A stretch of DNA of 59,520 nt from Actinoplanes utahensis (GCF_016862455.1 NZ_BOMZ01000050.1:1-59520); one strand, 5' to 3'; shown: positions 25,178 through 33,295, counted from the first letter of the stretch. Translations and numbers: made by a program. The notes: a model not told the origin generated them from the letters alone.

Positions 25178-25541
25178 TGAAAAGCATGGTGGACGTTCTG
25201 CTTTCCAGGGCTGTTTCGCCGCCCCGAAGTTGACCTTCCGATGCCGCAGACCTCCAACGAGTCGCACGTTCACTGTATGCCGATCCGGCCTTTGTAACCC
25301 TGCCCCGGCCGGGCAACTGTCTCGGCCTACGCAGTGAGTCCGTCACAGCTCGGTTGGTGGAGCAGACCATCCGAGCCGTCCGCAACGCCGGCTGGGACCG
25401 CGCTGGAGTGGCAACACTTTCAGGTTCGGCTTCCGGGACTGAACCCACCACAGGCAGCTCGGCCCCGCCAGGCGACGCCGGGCGGAGTCCGGGACAGGCC
25501 GAAAGCGACCGGCCGCGCCGAGCTTGCGCAGCGGCCCGGTT
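25178..25541. other. Decayed element DNA outside attR
   Basis: No intact gene. The segment keeps weak similarity to the left arm of the AICE, including a degraded arm-like site CGCACG-ttcac-TGTATG (25263-25279). Read with the integrase and att relics that follow, it is probably the residue of an older integration. Confidence 0.5.
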
Positions 25542-25601
25542 TACCCGCACCCGGTCGGCAGCCGTGACAAGGAGATCGCCAGGGCACTCGCGGTGCTGCA
25601 C
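25542..25601 (+). pseudogene. Relic of an older integrase 3' end
   Basis: The translated stretch VYPHPVGSRDKEIARALAVL aligns with RRYLHAVDGRDKEIAKALSA at the end of the resident integrase; DNA match is roughly 80% over ~57 bp. No intact upstream gene remains. Followed directly by an att-like relic in the same relative order as int-attR. Confidence 0.75.
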
Positions 25602-25650
25602 GACTTCAATCGGAAGGCGGGCGCCTCGACCCCGCCCTCGACCACCGAGT
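25602..25650 (+). repeat. Decayed third att copy
   Basis: GACTTCAATCGGAAGGCGGG...CTCGACCCCGCCC...ACCACCGAG aligns base for base with the anticodon-loop-to-3'-end part of tRNA-Phe, with substitutions that destroy the T-arm. Similarity continues faintly to CTACGGAAACGCGGT near 25675. Confidence 0.75.
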
Positions 25651-25740
25651 CCGATCTTGGGGAGGTAAGCCCTCGCCTACGGAAACGCGGTCGAAGGTTC
25701 CTTCATCCAAGCGCCACGCTCCCTGGAACGTGACGTCGAT

Positions 25741-25760
25741 ACGGAATCGTTCTATCATCG
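25741..25760 (+). promoter_or_regulatory. Shared upstream motif of RTX gene A
   Basis: ACGGAATCGTTCTATCATCG. Fits the consensus ACGGTANCGTYCTAYSATCG found upstream of all four RTX paralogues. TATCAT within it is a possible -10. Confidence 0.6.
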
Positions 25761-25807
25761 CGGCACTCGCGGTGATCAAGCGCCGCCGGGTCCCGGGGAG
25801 GATCCAC

Positions 25808-26947
25808 TTGGCACGCCATCTCATCTGGCCGGTTCGGGCCGGCCTGACTCTTCTCACCGTCACCGCCGGGGGCGCCGTCGCCGCACCGGCTCAGGCCGCC
25901 GCCACCGGCACCGTCACGGTGGTGGAGAAGGCGGTAGTGCAGTTCCGGGCCGCGACCGGCAAGCCCAACAAGGTCGTCGTCACCCGGTCCGGCCGTACCG
26001 TGTGGATCGACGACGTCGTCGCGGTCAAGCCGGGCAGAGGCTGCGGTCAGGTCGCGGGTGATGCGACCCGGGTCCGCTGCACGCTGCCGACCGCGCCGGT
26101 CTGGGTCCGGGTCTACACCTATGACCGCAACGACACCGTGTCGAACCAGAGCGACCTGCCGATGACCGCCGACGGCGGTGACGGCGACGACGCCTTGGCG
26201 GGCGGTCCGCGCGTGGACCGTCTCACCGGGGGCGCCGGCTCGGACTGGCTCAGTGGCGGCGCCGGTGACGACCATCTGGACGGCCGCCATGGCAACGATG
26301 TCATGTACGGCGGTGACGGCCGGGACGCCATGCACGGCTGGCTGGGTGACGACACGATGCGTGGCGGCAACGGCAACGACTCCGTCTCCGGCTACGAGGG
26401 CAACGACCGGCTGTACGGCGATGGCGGCTCCGATGACATCGACGGATACCAGGGCGGTGACCATCTCGACGGCGGCGCCGGTGACGACTGGCTCACCGGT
26501 GACTACTACGAGGACGGCACGGCTTCTGACGTCATGCTCGGCGGCGCGGGATCGGATTCGGTCAACTACGGCGGCTATCTGAAGTCTGTCACCGTCGACC
26601 TGGACGGTTCGCCCCGGGACGACGGGGCGGCGGGGGAACGTGACACCGTCGGCGCCGACATCGAGCGGCTCTACGGCGGGTCCGGTAACGACGTGCTGAT
26701 CGGCAACGCCGCGAACAACGAGATCATGGGCGATCCGGGCAACGACACGATCTGGGGCGGCGCCGGCGACGACTGGCTGTACGGTTCGGGCGGCAGCGAT
26801 CGGCTGTACGGCGCCGCCGGTGACGACTGGCTCAACGGTGAGGACATCCCGGCCGCCGCCGATCGTCTGGACGGTGGCGCCGGCGGCCCTCGCGGTGACG
26901 ACTGCGTGCCGTACCAGCGGGACACCGTGATCAGCTGCGAACGCTGA
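25808..26947 (+). CDS. Secreted RTX-repeat calcium-binding protein A
   Basis: 379 residues from TTG 25808, chosen because GGGGAGG lies 6 bp upstream and this gives a normal Sec signal (GLTLLTVTAGGAVAAPAQA). GTG 25772 or 25730 would add a long N-extension. A ~90-residue beta domain with a Cys pair (GCGQV...RVRC) follows, then about a dozen GGxGxDxLx nonapeptides (GGAGDDHLDG, GGDGRDAMHG) forming a Ca-binding beta-roll. The C-terminus is DDCVPYQRDTVISCER. First of four paralogues; convergent with B. Confidence 0.85.
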   Translation: MARHLIWPVRAGLTLLTVTAGGAVAAPAQAAATGTVTVVEKAVVQFRAATGKPNKVVVTRSGRTVWIDDVVAVKPGRGCGQVAGDATRVRCTLPTAPVWVRVYTYDRNDTVSNQSDLPMTADGGDGDDALAGGPRVDRLTGGAGSDWLSGGAGDDHLDGRHGNDVMYGGDGRDAMHGWLGDDTMRGGNGNDSVSGYEGNDRLYGDGGSDDIDGYQGGDHLDGGAGDDWLTGDYYEDGTASDVMLGGAGSDSVNYGGYLKSVTVDLDGSPRDDGAAGERDTVGADIERLYGGSGNDVLIGNAANNEIMGDPGNDTIWGGAGDDWLYGSGGSDRLYGAAGDDWLNGEDIPAAADRLDGGAGGPRGDDCVPYQRDTVISCER

Positions 26948-26960
26948 CCGGCGCGACAGC

Positions 26961-27003
26961 TAAGACGTGAGGCCCCGGACGATGTCCGGGGCCTCACGTC
27001 TTA
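26961..27003. terminator. Bidirectional terminator between RTX genes A and B
   Basis: TAAGACGTGAGGCCCCGGAC (26961-26980) and its exact complement (26984-27003) form a 20-bp perfect stem with a 3-nt loop. A and B converge on it. Confidence 0.92.
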
Positions 27004-27023
27004 CCGGGCTGAGGGAGTACTGA

Positions 27024-28205
27024 TCACTCGCAGCCGAGCTGGATGCTGGCCTTGCCGGCGTAGCAGGTGTCGGCGTCCGGGCCGCCGTCGCCCCAGTTCA
27101 TCTCGGTGTCGGACTGGTCGTCGGCGAAGGCGCCGGTGCCGCGCAGGTGGTCGTCGCCGGGTCCGCCGTGGAGTTTGTCGTCGCCGGCGCCGCCGACCAG
27201 CCAGTCGTTGCCCGCGGCGCCGTTCAGCAGGTCGTTGCCGGCCTCGCCCTCGAGCCAGTCGTCACCGGCGTCGCCGTAGACGGAGTCGACGCCGGACTGG
27301 GCGTAGACGTGGTCCCGGCCGTCGCCGCCGGACACGATGTCGTTGCCGCTGCTGCCGTTGATGAAGTCGTCACCGGCGTCGCCGTAGACGGTGTTGCCGG
27401 TCGAGTTGGACGCGCTGATGAGGTCCTTCCCGGCGCCACCACGGATGTAGTTCTTGCCGCCCCGGGCGTCGAGGAAGTTGTCGCCCGCGTTACCGAGGAC
27501 GATGTCGTTGCCGTGGCCACCCCACACGTTCTCGACGTCGGCGGCGATGGTGTCGTTCTCGCCCTTCTCCCCGTCGCCGGCCTTGCCGTCCAGGCTGACG
27601 GTGACACTTCCGGTGCGGTGCCAGTAGGAGACGGAGTCGTCGCCGGCGTTGCCCTGGAGGAGGTCGGCGCCCGCCTCGCCGTCGAGCTGGTCGGCATCGT
27701 CGCCGCCGTAGAGGCTGTCGTTGCCGGGGCCGCCGTACAGCGAGTCGCCGCCGGCGCCGCCGTAGATCTTGTCGTTGCCGGCGCCGCCGTAGAGCTGCTC
27801 GTGCATGATGCCGCCGCCACCGCCGAGGGTGTCGTTGCCGTTGCCGCCGTAGCCGAAGATCGGCAGGTCGGTCCGGTTGAAGATGCCGTCGTTGTTGTCA
27901 CCGGAGCTGACCACGACGAGGGCGGGCGCCGCCGTGGTGGTGCAGGCCACCCGGGTGACGTCGCTGCCGACCCGCTTGCAGCCGGCGCCGGGCGTGATCG
28001 CGATCGCGTCGTCGAAGGTGACGACGCGGCCGGAGCGGGTCACCGTGATCCAGTTGGCCGCGCCAGCGCCGCCGTAGAGGTAGACCGTGGTGCCGCTCAC
28101 CCGCGCGGTCCCGGGCGCGGCCGCTGCCTGGGCGGCGGGGGCGAGGAGGGTGACCGATCCGATCGCCGCGGCGGTGACGCCGAGGGCGAGGTTCTTCAGA
28201 TTCAC
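27024..28205 (-). CDS. Secreted RTX-repeat calcium-binding protein B
   Basis: 393 residues from GTG 28205 (ATG 28217 is in frame but lies inside the shared upstream motif). Signal peptide LALGVTAAAIGSVTLLAPAAQA. N-terminal beta domain with GCKRVGSDVTRVAC, then a long RTX array (GGAGNDKIYG, GGPGNDSLYG, GDAGDDWLEG). The C-terminal cap is DTCYAGKASIQLGCE. TATGAT lies 7 nt before GTG 28205, so the mRNA may be leaderless. Confidence 0.86.
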   Translation of the reverse strand: MNLKNLALGVTAAAIGSVTLLAPAAQAAAAPGTARVSGTTVYLYGGAGAANWITVTRSGRVVTFDDAIAITPGAGCKRVGSDVTRVACTTTAAPALVVVSSGDNNDGIFNRTDLPIFGYGGNGNDTLGGGGGIMHEQLYGGAGNDKIYGGAGGDSLYGGPGNDSLYGGDDADQLDGEAGADLLQGNAGDDSVSYWHRTGSVTVSLDGKAGDGEKGENDTIAADVENVWGGHGNDIVLGNAGDNFLDARGGKNYIRGGAGKDLISASNSTGNTVYGDAGDDFINGSSGNDIVSGGDGRDHVYAQSGVDSVYGDAGDDWLEGEAGNDLLNGAAGNDWLVGGAGDDKLHGGPGDDHLRGTGAFADDQSDTEMNWGDGGPDADTCYAGKASIQLGCE

Positions 28206-28210
28206 GGGGA

Positions 28211-28230
28211 CGATCATAGAACGCTACCGT
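28211..28230 (-). promoter_or_regulatory. Shared upstream motif of RTX gene B
   Basis: Reads ACGGTAGCGTTCTATGATCG on the coding strand. Ends 5 bp before the GTG start. Confidence 0.6.
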
Positions 28231-28267
28231 TGCGGCGCGCTGACCCGCCGGACGGTCCGCAATGGAG

Positions 28268-28295
28268 ACGGCCCGGCTGCTGGAGCAGCCGGGCC
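28268..28295 (-). terminator. Terminator of RTX gene C
   Basis: CGGCCCGGCTGCT (28268-28280) and AGCAGCCGGGCCG (28283-28295) form a perfect 13-bp stem. It lies 10 bp past the stop of gene C. Confidence 0.88.
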
Positions 28296-28305
28296 GACGA
28301 AGCGA

Positions 28306-29583
28306 TCACCGTTTGGCGAACCTCGGGCGGTGCAGCCGCTCCACGAGCTCCTGGTGGGCAGCCGCCGACGGAACCGCCGAGAGGGTCTGCGACACGGTGG
28401 ACGCCTCGCAGTTCGCCGTCACGGACGATCCGGTCACCAGGCAGATGTCGCCGGTGACGTGGTTGCCGCCGTCGACACGGTCACGCGCGGCCGGGTCGCC
28501 GTCCGCCGACAGCACGCCGTCCACGTCCTTGAACCAGTCGCCGCCCAGCAGGTCGTCGCCGTCGTTGCCGGAGACCGTGTCGTTGCCGGCCTGACCGAAG
28601 ATCACGTCAGCGCCGGCGCCGCCGTAGATCCCGTCGACGCCGCCCTCGCCGTACAGGTAGTCCTCGCCGTTGCCGCCGGAGATGGTGTCGTTGCCGGCGC
28701 CGCCCCAGATGTCGTCGACGCCGTCCTCGCCGGACAGGACGTCGTTGCCGTTGCCGCCGTCGATCTGGTCGCCGAAAAGCTCGTCCTCGACGGTGATCTG
28801 ACCGGCGCCGCCGAAGACGCGGTCGTTGCCGTCCTCGCCCTCGATGTAGTCGAGGCCCGCTGCGCCCGAGACGGTGTCGTCGCCGACGCCGCCGTACAGC
28901 TCGTCGTCGCCCGCCTCGCCGTACAGGTAGTCGAGGCCGGCCTCGCCCTGGATCTCGTCGTTGCCGAGACCGCCGGCGAGGGCGTCGTTGCCGGTGCTGC
29001 CCCACATGATGTCGTTGCCCTCGTAGCCGAAGGCCCGGTCGTTGCCGGTGCCCGCGGAGATGGCGTCGTTGCCCGCGCCGCCGCTGAGCACGTCGTTGCC
29101 GCCTTCACCGAACAGCTTGTCGTTGCCGGCGTTGCCGTAGAGCGAGTCGTTGCCGGCGCCGCCCTGCAGCTCGTCGCCGACGGTGCCGCCGGTCAGGACG
29201 TCGTTGCCGTCGCCGCCGGAGGCCAGCATGTACACCGCGGTCTTGTTGACGACCCGGTCGTCCTTGTCACCCATCGCGACGCTGATCCGCGCGGTCTTGG
29301 CCGAGGTCGTGCACTGCACCTTGGTCGCGTCGACCCGCTTGCAGCCGCTGCCGGCCTGCAGCGGGACCGTGTCGTCGAGGGTGACGGTCCGGCCGGAGAT
29401 GGTGACGGTCAGCGAGTTGGCCTTGCCCACCAACGCCTGGAACTGCACCGCGTTGCTGCCGGCGACCTTCGCCAGGCCCGCGGTGGCCGCCTGCGCGGGA
29501 GCGACGGAGATCAGGGAGACGGTGGCGACCGCGAGCGCGGAGGCCCCGATCGCGGACAGGGCGCGGCGAGTGATCAGTGACAT
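28306..29583 (-). CDS. Secreted RTX-repeat calcium-binding protein C
   Basis: 425 residues, the longest of the four. Signal peptide ALSAIGASALAVATVSLISV then APAQA. N-terminal domain with GCKRVDATKVQC. The RTX array is very regular (GGAGNDSLYG, NAGNDKLFGE, GGNGEDYLYG). The cap GDICLVTGSSVTANCEAS is followed by ~30 extra residues ending RPRFAKR. Own upstream motif and terminator indicate a monocistronic unit. No protease or lipase domain is attached, so a structural or adhesive role is likelier than a toxin; inference. Confidence 0.88.
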   Translation of the reverse strand: MSLITRRALSAIGASALAVATVSLISVAPAQAATAGLAKVAGSNAVQFQALVGKANSLTVTISGRTVTLDDTVPLQAGSGCKRVDATKVQCTTSAKTARISVAMGDKDDRVVNKTAVYMLASGGDGNDVLTGGTVGDELQGGAGNDSLYGNAGNDKLFGEGGNDVLSGGAGNDAISAGTGNDRAFGYEGNDIMWGSTGNDALAGGLGNDEIQGEAGLDYLYGEAGDDELYGGVGDDTVSGAAGLDYIEGEDGNDRVFGGAGQITVEDELFGDQIDGGNGNDVLSGEDGVDDIWGGAGNDTISGGNGEDYLYGEGGVDGIYGGAGADVIFGQAGNDTVSGNDGDDLLGGDWFKDVDGVLSADGDPAARDRVDGGNHVTGDICLVTGSSVTANCEASTVSQTLSAVPSAAAHQELVERLHRPRFAKR

Positions 29584-29626
29584 CGGGGCGTTGCTCGTTT
29601 CCGGGAAGAAGATCTTGAGGATGCCG

Positions 29627-29646
29627 CGATCGTAGGACGGTACCGT
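29627..29646 (-). promoter_or_regulatory. Shared upstream motif of RTX gene C
   Basis: Reads ACGGTACCGTCCTACGATCG on the coding strand, 43 bp before the ATG. TACGAT is a plausible -10. Confidence 0.6.
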
Positions 29647-29678
29647 CTCGACGCGCCTCGACCGTACGGATGAAAAGA

Positions 29679-29706
29679 AACGGCCCGGCGGAGTCGCCGG
29701 GCCGTT
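29679..29706 (-). terminator. Terminator of RTX gene D
   Basis: AACGGCCCGGCG (29679-29690) and CGCCGGGCCGTT (29695-29706) pair perfectly around GAGT. It lies 35 bp past the gene D stop. Confidence 0.88.
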
Positions 29707-29741
29707 CTCGTGGTGGGGTGAGGAGAGGGAGCAAGCGGGGG

Positions 29742-30635
29742 TCAGGCCACCGCGGTGTAGTACTCGCAGCCGGAGTTGACGGTCCTGGCCGACCGCAGGC
29801 AGATGTCGGCGCCGGCGCCGGCGTAGAGGCCGTCCCGGGCGGTGGCCGACGGGCTGGAGACGACCGCGTTGCCGGACCTCTTGTAGTTCTCGGCGATCAG
29901 CTTGTCGTCGCCCGCCTCGCCGCCGATGCTGTCGTTGCCGACGCCACCGATGACGTAGTCGTCGCCGACGCCACCGTAGATCAGGTCGTTGCCCGCGTCA
30001 GCGGACACGGTGTCGTTACCAGCGCCCGAGTAGATCCGGTCGTTGCCGTCCTGACCGTGGATGAGGTCGTCACTGCCCGCGGTGGAGATGTAGTCGCTGC
30101 CGGGGCCGGCCACCACGTAGTCGTAGCCGGTGCCGCCGTAGATGTAGTCGTGGCCGACGTCGCCCCACAGCTCGCCCTGCCCGTTGCGGCCGAGCAGCTT
30201 GTCGTTGCCGGCGCCGCCCTGGAGCTGGTCCCGCCCGGAACCGCCGATCAGGGTGTCGTCGCCGTTGGCGCCACCGGCGAGCATGAAGACGCCGGTGTCG
30301 TTGCGAACGTAGTCGTTACGGTCGCCGACCCAGACGTCGAGCCGTGCCGTGGCGGCGGAGGTGGTGCAGCGCACCTTGGTCGAGTCAACCCGCGAGCAGC
30401 CCGCGCCGGCGGTGAGCGCCACCCGGTCGTCGATCGTGACGGTCCGGCCGGAGATGGTGAGGACGACCGCGTTGGACACACCCAGCAGCGCCCGGAACTC
30501 GACCCGGTTGGTGCCGATGACCTTGACGATGCCGGAGGTGGCCGCCTGCGCGGGCGAGGCCAGGACGGCGGTGGAGGCGACTGCGGCAGCGGTGGCGCCG
30601 AGCGCGGCAAGAGTCCTGCGGAGAACGACGTTCAT
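29742..30635 (-). CDS. Secreted RTX-repeat calcium-binding protein D
   Basis: 297 residues from ATG 30635, preceded by a GGGGGG-type ribosome site. Signal peptide LAALGATAAAVASTAVLASP then AQA. N-terminal domain with GCSRVDSTKVRC. Shorter RTX array (GGAGNDKLLG, GAGNDTVSAD, GVGNDSIGGE). The cap ADICLRSARTVNSGCEYY matches the other three. Same family as A, B and C. Confidence 0.86.
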   Translation of the reverse strand: MNVVLRRTLAALGATAAAVASTAVLASPAQAATSGIVKVIGTNRVEFRALLGVSNAVVLTISGRTVTIDDRVALTAGAGCSRVDSTKVRCTTSAATARLDVWVGDRNDYVRNDTGVFMLAGGANGDDTLIGGSGRDQLQGGAGNDKLLGRNGQGELWGDVGHDYIYGGTGYDYVVAGPGSDYISTAGSDDLIHGQDGNDRIYSGAGNDTVSADAGNDLIYGGVGDDYVIGGVGNDSIGGEAGDDKLIAENYKRSGNAVVSSPSATARDGLYAGAGADICLRSARTVNSGCEYYTAVA

Positions 30636-30664
30636 AAGGAACCCCCCGTGAGATGTCTGTCGGA

Positions 30665-30684
30665 AGCGCACAGGACGATACCGT
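30665..30684 (-). promoter_or_regulatory. Shared upstream motif of RTX gene D (divergent 3' half)
   Basis: Reads ACGGTATCGTCCTGTGCGCT on the coding strand. The first 13 bases fit the consensus; the -10-like part differs. Confidence 0.5.
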
Positions 30685-30725
30685 TCCGCCGCAACCGCAA
30701 AGACATTGACATGGATGCCACCGGT

Positions 30726-31229
30726 TCAACAAGACACTTCGGCACCCCATCGCCCGTCCGCAGGCTGCAATACCACCCGAATACGGTCCACTCCGGACAG
30801 GTTTCGGATGCCGGGTATCGGGCCGCAGTCGAAGTTGCGGCCGACCGCGGTCAGGTGCAGTGACTCCGGCATCGTCTCCGGCTCGATGCCGTCGAGCTGC
30901 CGCGGATCCTGCGCGTGCTTCTTGCGCAGCTTCTCGTACGCCTCCTGCCGCGTCTCGAGCCGCACCCCGTCCCGGGCCGGCAGCGCCGTGAGCGCGTTCT
31001 CGACCGCGCCCCGCTGCCGCTCGTCCGCGTCCGGCTGCAGGTACACGGCGACGGTGAACTCACGCTCCGGCGCGTACCGCCATCCGGACAGCAACATCGC
31101 CGAGGTGGAGGCGACCGAGCCGAGGACGAGCGTGCCCGCGGCGATCCCGAGAAGCAGCATCGGACGGCGCCGCTCGGTGGCTTCCTCGGTGGTCCATGGG
31201 CCGTCGTGGGTCGGATGTGGATCGGTCAT
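30726..31229 (-). CDS. Orphan FtsX extracellular-domain-like membrane protein
   Basis: 167 residues from ATG 31229. One membrane span, MLLLGIAAGTLVLGSVASTS, then an external domain: FTVAVYLQPDADERQRGAVE then NALTALPARDGVRLETRQEA and YEKLRKKHAQDP, matching the FtsX extracellular domain. The four-span FtsX permease part is absent, so it cannot form the FtsEX transporter. It may compete for, or regulate, cell-wall hydrolases. Function inferred only from the fold. Confidence 0.72.
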   Translation of the reverse strand: MTDPHPTHDGPWTTEEATERRRPMLLLGIAAGTLVLGSVASTSAMLLSGWRYAPEREFTVAVYLQPDADERQRGAVENALTALPARDGVRLETRQEAYEKLRKKHAQDPRQLDGIEPETMPESLHLTAVGRNFDCGPIPGIRNLSGVDRIRVVLQPADGRWGAEVSC

Positions 31230-31360
31230 GATCCGCAAAGCTATCTCAGCGCATCGACATACCGATGCCCACACCGTCACCCTGGGCTCTTGATGGGCTT
31301 CGCTCGGTACATCAGAGTGTTGTCGGGATCGGTCACATCCAGACGCGAGGAGGCGCCGTC

Positions 31361-31669
31361 GTGGACGGCTTCACCAATGATGCGGAACAGGCTGCGTACA
31401 CCCTGGCTGAGGCGCTGAGCGAGAAGGCGCTCTCCTGCATGAAGTATGCGGAGGAGGCGGCGGAGGCGTTCCGTTCCGGCAAGATGGCGATGCGCCGGCA
31501 GTTCAAGGCGCGCGGGTTGTCCGAGGCGGAGGCCGACATCCGCTATTCCGGCACGTCGGTGGCGGCGCGGGCGATCTCCGACAACAACTTCTTCATGTCA
31601 CAGGCGTCGATGTACAACAACGCGGCGGCCGCGCAGTACGCGAAAGCCCTTTATCTGAAGAACAAGTGA
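31361..31669 (+). CDS. Hypothetical helical protein, 102 residues
   Basis: GTG start at 31361 with AGGAGG 8 bp upstream. Predicted entirely helical and Ala-rich (AAYTLAEALSEKALSCMKYA, SQASMYNNAAAAQYAKALYL). No signal peptide or known motif. Size and helicity recall WXG100-type proteins, but there is no WXG, so that is not claimed. Confidence 0.6.
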   Translation: MDGFTNDAEQAAYTLAEALSEKALSCMKYAEEAAEAFRSGKMAMRRQFKARGLSEAEADIRYSGTSVAARAISDNNFFMSQASMYNNAAAAQYAKALYLKNK

Positions 31670-31673
31670 GCCG

Positions 31674-32348
31674 TCACGATCGGGTGACCTCGGCGCCACC
31701 CAGACGGGCGCTCTGCCCGGCCTGGTAACCGCGGTACAGTCCGGTGCCCTGCAGCCGCCGCGGCCGCATCCTGGCCAGATTCGGGTACATCTCGTCACGC
31801 CGGCGCTCGACCAGCTCGGTCCGGTCGACCAGCACGAGCTCCGCGCCGGGCGTCTCCGCGGCCGCGGACCGTTCCGCGTCCCACAGTCGCGTGCTGATCG
31901 CCTGGGTGTACCCGACCATCCACGACCGGCGGTACGCCGCCGCGTGCTCGCCCCACGGCACCGGGCTCGCCGCCAGCCCGTGCGCGGCCTGCACCAGCAG
32001 CGAGGTGAAGAGCAGCTCGACCCGCTCCAGGTCGGCCGAGTGCCCGAAGAGGTGGCTGCGCGCCAGGCTCCGGCGATCCAGGTGGACGACGCGGCAGCGC
32101 ATCGGCGCGGCCACGGCGGCCAGCAGTCCGGCCTTCTCCCGCGCGTAGGGCGCGTCGAGGACGATCACCCGGTCCCCCACCGGATCCACCGCCGGGTCGG
32201 TGACGGCGAGCATCGCCTGGTCGATGCCGTACTTCGCGATCAGCTCGGCGGCTTTCGCGGTGAACGCCTCGGCTTCACCGGGCGTGCAGGCCGGGTCCTC
32301 GGCCATGGCGAGCAGCTTGCGAACACGAGCCAGCAGGGGTTCGGACAT
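31674..32348 (-). CDS. DUF2786 domain protein
   Basis: 224 residues from ATG 32348. The N-terminal ~40 residues (RVRKLLAMAEDPACTPGEAE then AFTAKAAELIAKYGID) are the DUF2786 signature. The remainder has PWGEHAAAYRRSWMVGYTQA as seen in full-length actinomycete members. Function unknown in the family. Confidence 0.82.
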   Translation of the reverse strand: MSEPLLARVRKLLAMAEDPACTPGEAEAFTAKAAELIAKYGIDQAMLAVTDPAVDPVGDRVIVLDAPYAREKAGLLAAVAAPMRCRVVHLDRRSLARSHLFGHSADLERVELLFTSLLVQAAHGLAASPVPWGEHAAAYRRSWMVGYTQAISTRLWDAERSAAAETPGAELVLVDRTELVERRRDEMYPNLARMRPRRLQGTGLYRGYQAGQSARLGGAEVTRS

Positions 32349-32411
32349 CAAACCATTCTGCGGTACGCCGTACGCCTGCTCCCGTGGCCTGTGGACAACC
32401 GTTACGCCTTC

Positions 32412-32801
32412 TCAGGCGGCCCGATGCCGCAGGGTCGCGACCGTGGAACCGGCCAGGGCGAGCAGGCAGTCGGGCAGCGTGCCGTCCGCGATCGCCGCGC
32501 CGAACAGCGCCTCACCGGTGGGGAAGTCGCCGTTCACATAGGCGCTGACGAACCGGGCGACCCAGCGCTTGTCATACCGCGCGTCGTCGATGCCGGGGAA
32601 TTCGAGCGTCCACGCGCCGCCCGCCGGGAATTGCCCGACCATGGTGGCCGCGAGGCACCAGGCGACGTCCCAGGCGCCGACGACACCCTCCCGGTCGACG
32701 ACGGCGTGGAAGGTGTCGGCCACAGCCGTGCTGTCGCCGCTGAGCGCACACTGCAGAACCTGCGCGGCGTCGTCGAATGCGGTCTGTGGTACTTCGGTCA
32801 C
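32412..32801 (-). CDS. Conserved hypothetical protein, about 129 residues
   Basis: GTG 32801 gives a natural start (TEVPQTAFDDAAQVLQ); GTG 32837 is possible. Soluble, with GAWDVAWCLAATMVGQFPAG and RWVARFVSAYVNGDFPTGEA. No recognised family or catalytic motif. Lies between DUF2786 and thioesterase genes on the same strand. Confidence 0.6.
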   Translation of the reverse strand: MTEVPQTAFDDAAQVLQCALSGDSTAVADTFHAVVDREGVVGAWDVAWCLAATMVGQFPAGGAWTLEFPGIDDARYDKRWVARFVSAYVNGDFPTGEALFGAAIADGTLPDCLLALAGSTVATLRHRAA

Positions 32802-32851
32802 GTTGGAAAAGGTACGTCGGGCGCGCAAGGATCGCACGAGGACGTGGGATT

Positions 32852-33295
32852 TCAGGCGCCCCGCAGCAGACAGGTGATGCGAGCGGTGCAGACCCGCTCA
32901 CCGGACTCGTCGGTGAGGACCACCTCGTAGGTCGCCACGGCACGGCCCCGGTGCACCGGAACGGCCACGCCGGTGACCAGACCGGAGCGGGCCGCCTTGT
33001 GGTGGGTGGCGTTGATGTCCACCCCGACCGCGAACGGGCGGTCCACGGTCTGCCCGTGCAGGACGGCGCCGACCGACCCGAGGGTCTCGGCGAGCACGCA
33101 GGAGGCGCCGCCGTGCAACAGCCCGTACGGCTGGGTGTTGCCCTCGACGGGCATGATGCCTACGACCCGTTCGGCGCTGGCTTCGGTGATCTGGATGCCC
33201 ATCCGCTCCGCGAGAGCACCGCCGCCACCGCTGGTGAACAGGTGCTGCTTACCGTCCTCAGCGATATCCACGTCGGCGTACGTTACGCCCGTCAT
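32852..33295 (-). CDS. Hot-dog fold thioesterase (PaaI family)
   Basis: 147 residues from ATG 33295. The family core NTQPYGLLHGGASCVLAETL contains the HGG active-site region, and VGVDINATHHKAARSG follows. Such enzymes hydrolyse aryl- or acyl-CoA thioesters. Substrate not deducible. A longer open frame upstream has no ribosome site and overlaps the next gene, so it is rejected. Confidence 0.86.
   Translation of the reverse strand: MTGVTYADVDIAEDGKQHLFTSGGGGALAERMGIQITEASAERVVGIMPVEGNTQPYGLLHGGASCVLAETLGSVGAVLHGQTVDRPFAVGVDINATHHKAARSGLVTGVAVPVHRGRAVATYEVVLTDESGERVCTARITCLLRGA

Noticed and set aside
27147..29580. Long rightward open frames opposite RTX genes B and C
   Set aside because: They are the repeat codons read backwards (V/A/G-rich, no signal peptide or domain). 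The RTX readings have signal peptides, motifs and terminators.
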